NCBI GenBank assembly: GCA_018136815.1
Contig: CM030937.1
Location: 3,461,820-3,525,819 of the forward strand
DNA: 64,000 nt
Source: Isochrysis galbana
Taxonomy: Eukaryota > Haptophyta > Isochrysidales > Isochrysidaceae
Reading direction: 5' to 3'
Position 1 is the stretch's first letter; every line of letters begins with the position of its first letter. Below, piece after piece: positions 59,388-64,000 of the stretch. The notes beneath the pieces are model-generated. The model ran no database searches. It was given only the letters and a program-made list of their open reading frames with translations, and was not told the DNA's origin. Made by a program: the position numbers and the translations under genes.

Positions 59388-60953
59388 ATGGGCGTGCGCC
59401 GTGCGCTCTCAGGCTCGAGTACCCCTCGGCTCCAGCGGCAAAAGAGTGCCAGCCGGCGGCCAAGCCTTGACACTGTTTGGGAGGCGGTCTGCGAGGGACT
59501 CACCGGTGTGCCCGTCGCGGGCGCCAACCAAGCGGGTGGCCTCTCTACCGATGACGACACTATGCTGCACATGAACGGGCCGCTCAGCATCCGCCTCCCA
59601 CTTTGGGGCCCAATCAACCACTTTGTCCGCCGCCCGTGGCGAGAGCGATTTGGTGTCCTCATCATTGAGCATGACCAGCCACCCTGTGTGCTTCTTTTCG
59701 CGGGTGATCAGGCCAAGGCGCAGTTGCAGGAGGAGATACAGCTTCTCCCACCCCTGCAGTTGCATTGCATCGCGGGGGACGAGTCGGCAAGCAAACGTTC
59801 CATCTTCTCCTTATCGTCGGGTGGTCTTTCTCCCATGGAGTTCGGTGTTGCAACGGAGGAGCTACGTGCGCAATGGATGTGGGCACTTGCGGAGAGGTGC
59901 GCCCACAAGCCCCCGGATGAGCTTTGTTTGCACCCACCATCGATTTCGATGCACCGAAGGCTTGTGTGACTACACCTGTAGGCTGCATGACACTTGCATG
60001 GTTGACTTGGCTCGTCCATGATCTAACATCATTGCACCTGGTGCCCCCTGCAGTATGTCGTGTTCTGCTCGTCCGTCCCCGGAGCGGTCGCTCATCGCTT
60101 GCACCGAACTTGAGGGTGGTCTTCGGCTCATGAAGGCTCGTGTCGCCGACTCGTACCGGATGGGTAAGGTGCTGGCGTCCGGGACCGACTTCATGGTCGT
60201 AGAGGGGGTACACCTTGCCACTGCCCGATCTCACGCCCTCAAGCTACTCAACAAGAGCTCGGACTGCTTCCACACGAACATACGGCGTGCTCTAGACAAG
60301 GCCGACATCAGCGATGGGAAACTCTTCTCATGGAGGCCGTCTAGCTTAATGGCCAAGGCTCTAGGTGGCGACTCTATCGCACGTAAGCTCAATTGCCACA
60401 GCGATCAGCACGCTGTAGGTGGCAAGGGTGGCGGCCTATGGCACGAGCTGCGCAAGCTTTGCGGATATCTAGGCGACGTGTACGAAGGCCCAAAGCACGT
60501 TTGTCTCGTGATGGAATGGGGCACCCACGAGCGCGATCCTGAGCACTTGCTTAGTGCGGTCGTGCTCCAGGCCTTGCGTTTACTGCATGAGCTTCTGCCC
60601 ATTTCGCCGCTGCTTGCCAACGGTGGCGGCCTCATGCTGTGCGCCGAGGATGTGCGTGCTCTGATCCGGCGCACACTACTGCTCGATTGGCGGCTGCAAG
60701 CCAATTTGTTCTTGTGAGTACATCAAGAACTCCTATACGAGTGTCTGGGTTGCTGGAAGACTCGACTCGACCTATTTTGGTGAGGCATCCTGCATCTATG
60801 AGGTCCGGGCTATGTCCTTACATATTGTCGTCTCGTGTCTCTCACGTATTGCTCTCCGATCACATGGATGCGCCAGAGCTGCTTCATAGCTGTGTGTGTC
60901 GCAGCTGGTCCGACGACTTTCGAGCTCCGTTGCGGCAGGATGAGCGTGGGTAA
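59388..60953 (+). CDS. PH domain plus partial protein kinase-like domain
   Basis: Exon 1 (59388-59896, donor GTGCGC) encodes a PH domain: GPLSIRLPLWGP, RERFGVLIIEHDQPPCVLLF, LQLHCIAG, and the closing helix ATEELRAQWMWALAE. Exon 2 (60054-60713, acceptor CCTGCAG, donor GTGAGT) joins in phase. It encodes SYRMGKVLASGTDFMVVEG and ALKLLNKSS, like a kinase glycine-rich loop and VAxK lysine, then an insert and HVCLVMEWGTHERDPEHLL, like the hinge. A possible third exon (60905-60953) ends the frame after WSDDFRAPLRQDERG, or continues by a GTAAGA donor. No HRD or DFG motif is found downstream. So this is a kinase truncated after the N-lobe, a pseudokinase, or a gene with exons not found. PH domains bind phosphoinositides at membranes. 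Confidence 0.55.
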
Positions 60954-61333
60954 GAAACTCAACTTCGGGCCTCCTCAAATGGAAATGAGCTAGGCCCACG
61001 ATTATGCTACTGTGGATATTGCCTTCGGGGTGCCCGCATCTTTGCCGGTTGAGGTCGTGGCGCAAGGCTACTAGAGCCGTTCGCCATGGCCTGTGCTTTC
61101 ATGGTTGGGATCAGCATGGAGGTCGTTGATCCGTGCAAAGGCACACACCAATGCGTAGTCGGTATGCCTTTTATGGTTTATGGTATGTGGTACCGATTCT
61201 GCGACAGACATCCTGCCTGTGCCGAACGCTGAGCTGTCGCAAACTCACACTTTTGTAGCATCTGCAGTGGACTATTTATAGGAAGGTTGGAGGCATACTG
61301 AAAACGATGTGCACGGAGAGCTCAGCTTTGCGC
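60954..61333. other. Intergenic, no gene seen
   Basis: No supported gene; possible remaining exons of the PH-kinase gene were looked for and not found. Confidence 0.4.
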
Positions 61334-61775
61334 TCATTGGTGCAACTAACTTTGTAGTTGGTTGCGATAGGAGCGCGCCGACGCGGATATCCCCTCTTGA
61401 GGTCCCCTCATCGAGGGCGGCCTCCCAGCCCCCATGGGCCAGTCGAAGCGACCGCGTCCGCCCTCCGAGGCCGAGCAGGTGTGTGCGACCCGGTCGCGCA
61501 CACGGCCCGTGGCACGGCGCGTCTTGGTCTTAGGGCGTGACGACGTCATCACCAGGGGCCGCAAGCGGCCGATTTCGACGCAGTGCGCGGGGGCGGCGGG
61601 CGCCGTTGGCGTGGCTGTGAGGGCGGCATACCGCACTTTGGTGTTAGTAGCAGCATGCATTTGGTGAGCGGTGACTCGAACGGCCTCGTGGCGCCCCCGG
61701 TCGCGGTCGCGGGTCGAAGTTGGGCGCCACTCACGGCGCGTCTTGGTCTTGGGGCGTGACGGTAGATATTAAAAG
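61334..61775 (+). mobile_element. LINE-type 5' stub, plus strand
   Basis: A stem-loop (CAACTAACT with AGTTGGTTG, 61343-61364) precedes GCGATAGGAGCGCGCC, a mutated version of the GCCATGGAGCGCGCC start. The frame near 61434 reads MGQSKRPRPPSEAEQVCATR, matching MEQSLSKRPRPPSEAEQVRV of the copy at 4.3 kb. ORF1 similarity ends after about 100 bp. The stub ends with GATATTAAAAG near 61770, similar to repeat 3' ends but without a T run. Confidence 0.7.
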
Positions 61776-61798
61776 TGAGCAGTAGGGTCTGTGGACAT

Positions 61799-62290
61799 CA
61801 ACCTACTTTTATGAGTGGGGGTCAATGAATGGGGGCCTCGCGCCCCCCTCTCTCCATCGCGGACACCCCCCGGGGTGGGCCCGTACATTCAACCCCGCAG
61901 CCCCTGCCCTCTGGCAGGGGCAGGGCACTCAACAATTCAGCCCAGACCCCCAGTGGGCGCGGGCCGCGAGCCGCACTCCCACGCCCGCATTGGGCCTGCC
62001 CTCGAGCTGACTCCTGTCCCTGGTCGCCAGGCATACAGGGGCCTTTGGGAGGCTCCCATGGCCAGCGTGGCGAGCGTGGGAGAGGCAGGGGGGCCAGGGG
62101 CTGAGCTCCTGCCTCCACTGCCCCCTAAGCTGCCCTTGTTGGCCCTCTGGGAGCCCCCACAGGACCTCTGAGAGCAGGCCACGGCGCAGGGCGCGCGCAT
62201 GGCGACGCGCCACAGGGACGACGCGGGGTGAGAGTGGAGAGAGGGAGAGGGGGGGTTTTGCACCCCCCCCGATGGAGTGCGGTGAGTGAG
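61799..62290 (+). repeat. Hairpin-headed repeat (GGTCAATGG subfamily)
   Basis: A weak stem (ACTT and GAGT/AAGT arms) is followed by GGGGTCAATGAATGGGGGCC and CGGACACCCCCCGGGGTGGG, as at 29.33 kb. The body contains the CCTCCACTGCCCCCTAAGCT block of the family. A second, inverted head-like segment (ACCCCCCCCGATGGAGTG) ends it near 62290. No coding capacity. Confidence 0.55.
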
Positions 62291-62477
62291 AAACAGGCCT
62301 TGTTTGCGTTAGTTAGCAAACCGGTAGGAGGCGGCTGGCGACAGGAGGGAGAGAGAAGGGAGTGACCCAAGCAAGGTCGAGGAGAGTACCCTAGGTGTGC
62401 AGTCACCAACGCAATTGAACGGGGCCGACTCCCTCCTACACCAGGCCAGGCAGCCAGCCAGCCTCCACCTCCATCCG

Positions 62478-63263
62478 ATGATGGCGGCGAGAATGTTTTA
62501 CCTCATCACGTCTTCGCCAGTATTGGCTGCACCTCGTCACGACAAGGAGTTCATCGTCAAAACGGACGCGGCCAGTACCCTGGGTATCGGCGGCATACTG
62601 TCGCAGGTTGACGACCACGGACACGAGCATGTCGTTGCGTATTCCGGTCGCCGCCTCACCGCCGCGGAGCGTCATTGGACCACCACCGAAGTGGAGCTTC
62701 TTGCTGCCCTGGAAAGCATTCGCACTTGGCGACCGTACCTTTGGGGCCGGCACTTCCGCCTCGTCATCGATCACCAAGCTCTCCGTTGGTTGCACACCAT
62801 GAAGGACACCGTCCAGGGTGGGCCGGCGTCGCGCCTGATGCGATGGGCGCTCAAGTTGTCGGAGTATCGCTTTACCGTCGAACACAAACCTGGTGCTAAT
62901 CACAAAGACGCGGATGGTGTGTCGCGCTTGGTGGAGGCAGACGACGAGACGTCGGAGACGTCCGCTCCTAAGCAGGGGGGTGGGCAGCTGCTAGCCGCCG
63001 TCGTCCCTAACTCTCGTTCCACCACGGCATCGAATAATCAGTCGCCAGCCGTCGCCGCCTCTCGTTCTCGTACCACCACGGCATCCAGTCCGCAAGCTGA
63101 CGAACGATCGTCCAGGTTGTCCTCTACGACCACGGGCCTCAGCCTGTCAGCGTCTCCGAAGTCGTCTCCTCCGCCGCGCCTGCCGCCGGTCTGCCTCCTT
63201 CCTCATTGCCCTCAGGCCCTATGGGCCATTCCAATTCGTCAGTCTTCCACAGTACCAATTTAA
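62478..63263 (+). pseudogene. Ty3/gypsy retrotransposon RNase H fragment
   Basis: The frame reads EFIVKTDAASTLGIGGILSQ, VDDHGHEHVVAYSGRRLTAA, ERHWTTTEVELLAALESIRT, WRPYLWGRHFRLVIDHQALR and FTVEHKPGANHKDADGVSRL. This is the RNase H domain with the HKPGxxNxxADxxSR tail of Ty3/gypsy polyproteins. After SRL the frame continues as Ser/Thr-rich sequence and ends by the next repeat. RT and integrase are absent. It is in better condition than the 15.2 kb relic. Confidence 0.88.
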
Positions 63264-64000
63264 CTTCTTAATAGTCTCACCGCACACGCGGCCGTGGACC
63301 CTCTACTTTCTACTCACGCAGCAAACCTTTCTACACCCCCTCTCTCCCGGCGCCTTTCCCCCCCGCCATCAGGCGACTCCCCCCGTGCACTACTAGGGGG
63401 ATAGGGGAAAAGGGCTTAGATATGGTCGGTGGCCCGCGCCCCCCCCCCGGTGATCCGTTCCCCCCTTCCTCCTATGCCTACCGGGCTGGCGGCGTCCTCA
63501 GTCCCGACTTCTCCTGTAAACAGGTGCGGGACTTACATATTTTCCGGTGAGCGGAGCCCTCGCTCCGCCCACCCCCTTCTCCGCGCTCTCTCTCCCCTCT
63601 CCTGCAGGCACGCGCGATGGCGCGCCTGCGACAGGCCTGCAGCTGCCTCTGGAGACCCCTGGAGGCTCCTGGAGGCCAGCTCAGGGGGCAGAGGAGGCTG
63701 GGGCTGGGCCCTGGTCTCCCCTGCCTCTCCCTCGCTGGCGCTCCTGTGCCTCAGGGGCCCCCACTCTGCACCTGTCTGCCTGTCGAACAGGGGGGGAGAG
63801 GGGGTTGGAGCGATGGGCTGGCCACGAGGGGCCAGGACGCGCGAATCAGGCGAGCCTGTCAGGGAGAGAGTGGGTCAGCAGGGCAGTGGCCTCCTGGCAA
63901 GCCATCAGGCATGCCAGGAGAGTGGGTGGTTCCTCCCCCATGGCAGGGGAGGAGTGGAGAGAGGGGGGGGCTCGTGCCCCCCCATGGGCGAACTAAGTAT
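63264..64000 (-). mobile_element. Hairpin-headed repeat running off the window
   Basis: In minus sense the head (part of the stem-loop, AACTAAGTAT cut by the window end, then CGCCCATGG) is followed by the standard body blocks. The CCTGTAAACAGG inverted repeat is at 63513-63524. The end is GTGCGGTGAGACTATTAAGAAG at about 63257-63278 with only a short T end. It is nearly collinear with the copies at 7.3-8.8 kb. No coding capacity. Confidence 0.8.

Noticed and set aside
1..64000. tRNA or rRNA genes
   Set aside because: I scanned for T-arm consensus (GGTTCGANTCC) and conserved rRNA segments; the few matches, such as GGTTCGATAC near 5648, lie inside a protein gene and lack a cloverleaf.
1..64000. 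CRISPR arrays or bacterial operons
   Set aside because: Tandem repeats here are long, few-copy and without spacer structure; introns and LINEs show a eukaryotic genome.

Overview
This window is nuclear DNA of a photosynthetic microbial eukaryote. The protein-coding genes have short spliceosomal GT-AG introns, GC-rich codons and signal or transit peptides. One gene encodes a phytyl-phosphate kinase-like (VTE6/DUF92) protein, and the base composition includes long homopolymer G/C tracts and (CT)n runs. ShKT-bearing prolyl 4-hydroxylases, proline-rich extracellular proteins and an HTTM protein together suggest an alga of the haptophyte type. That lineage call is inference and not proven by the window.

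Layout. 1-5.3 kb: LINE debris, including a 3.5 kb internally deleted LINE with a 20-bp target-site duplication (TSD). 5.4-6.3 kb: CbiX-like chelatase gene (-). 6.3-9.9 kb: mosaic of hairpin-headed, T-tailed non-autonomous repeats, one inserted inside another. 9.9-20.4 kb: small membrane protein (+), prolyl 4-hydroxylase (-), gypsy RNase H relic, small secreted protein (-), HTTM membrane protein (+). 20.8-29 kb: another TSD-flanked repeat, a four-exon glycosyltransferase (-) and the VTE6-like gene (-). 30-38 kb: Rdx-like protein (+), a coiled-coil protein (-), a Q/P-rich protein (-) and a five-exon unknown gene (-). 39.6-43 kb: large secreted beta-helix protein with five Cys-rich modules (+). 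43.5-53.3 kb: an intact 2066-codon LINE (+), a 5'-truncated LINE tail (+) and a 5' LINE segment (-). 53.5-61 kb: COA1-like gene (-), ankyrin genes, a proline/coiled-coil repeat tract, a hypothetical gene (-) and a PH plus partial kinase gene (+). 61.3-64 kb: LINE 5' stub, repeats, a second gypsy RNase H relic and another hairpin-headed repeat running off the window.

The most interesting material is the retroelement system. Autonomous LINEs and short non-coding repeats share the same two ends: a 5' perfect or near-perfect stem-loop a few bases before an ATGG, with stems that differ between copies but stay paired, and a 3' end of the form TTAAnAnG followed by a run of T. Several copies have clean 15-20 bp TSDs. 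Inside the LINE an 86-nt GT...AG segment lies between ORF1 and the endonuclease. It has the same length in two copies, diverges much faster than its flanks, and its removal would place a stop codon directly after ORF1. This suggests a splicing switch between an ORF1 protein and an ORF1-ORF2 fusion. The host genes are otherwise independent of one another; no operon-like or pathway cluster is seen.
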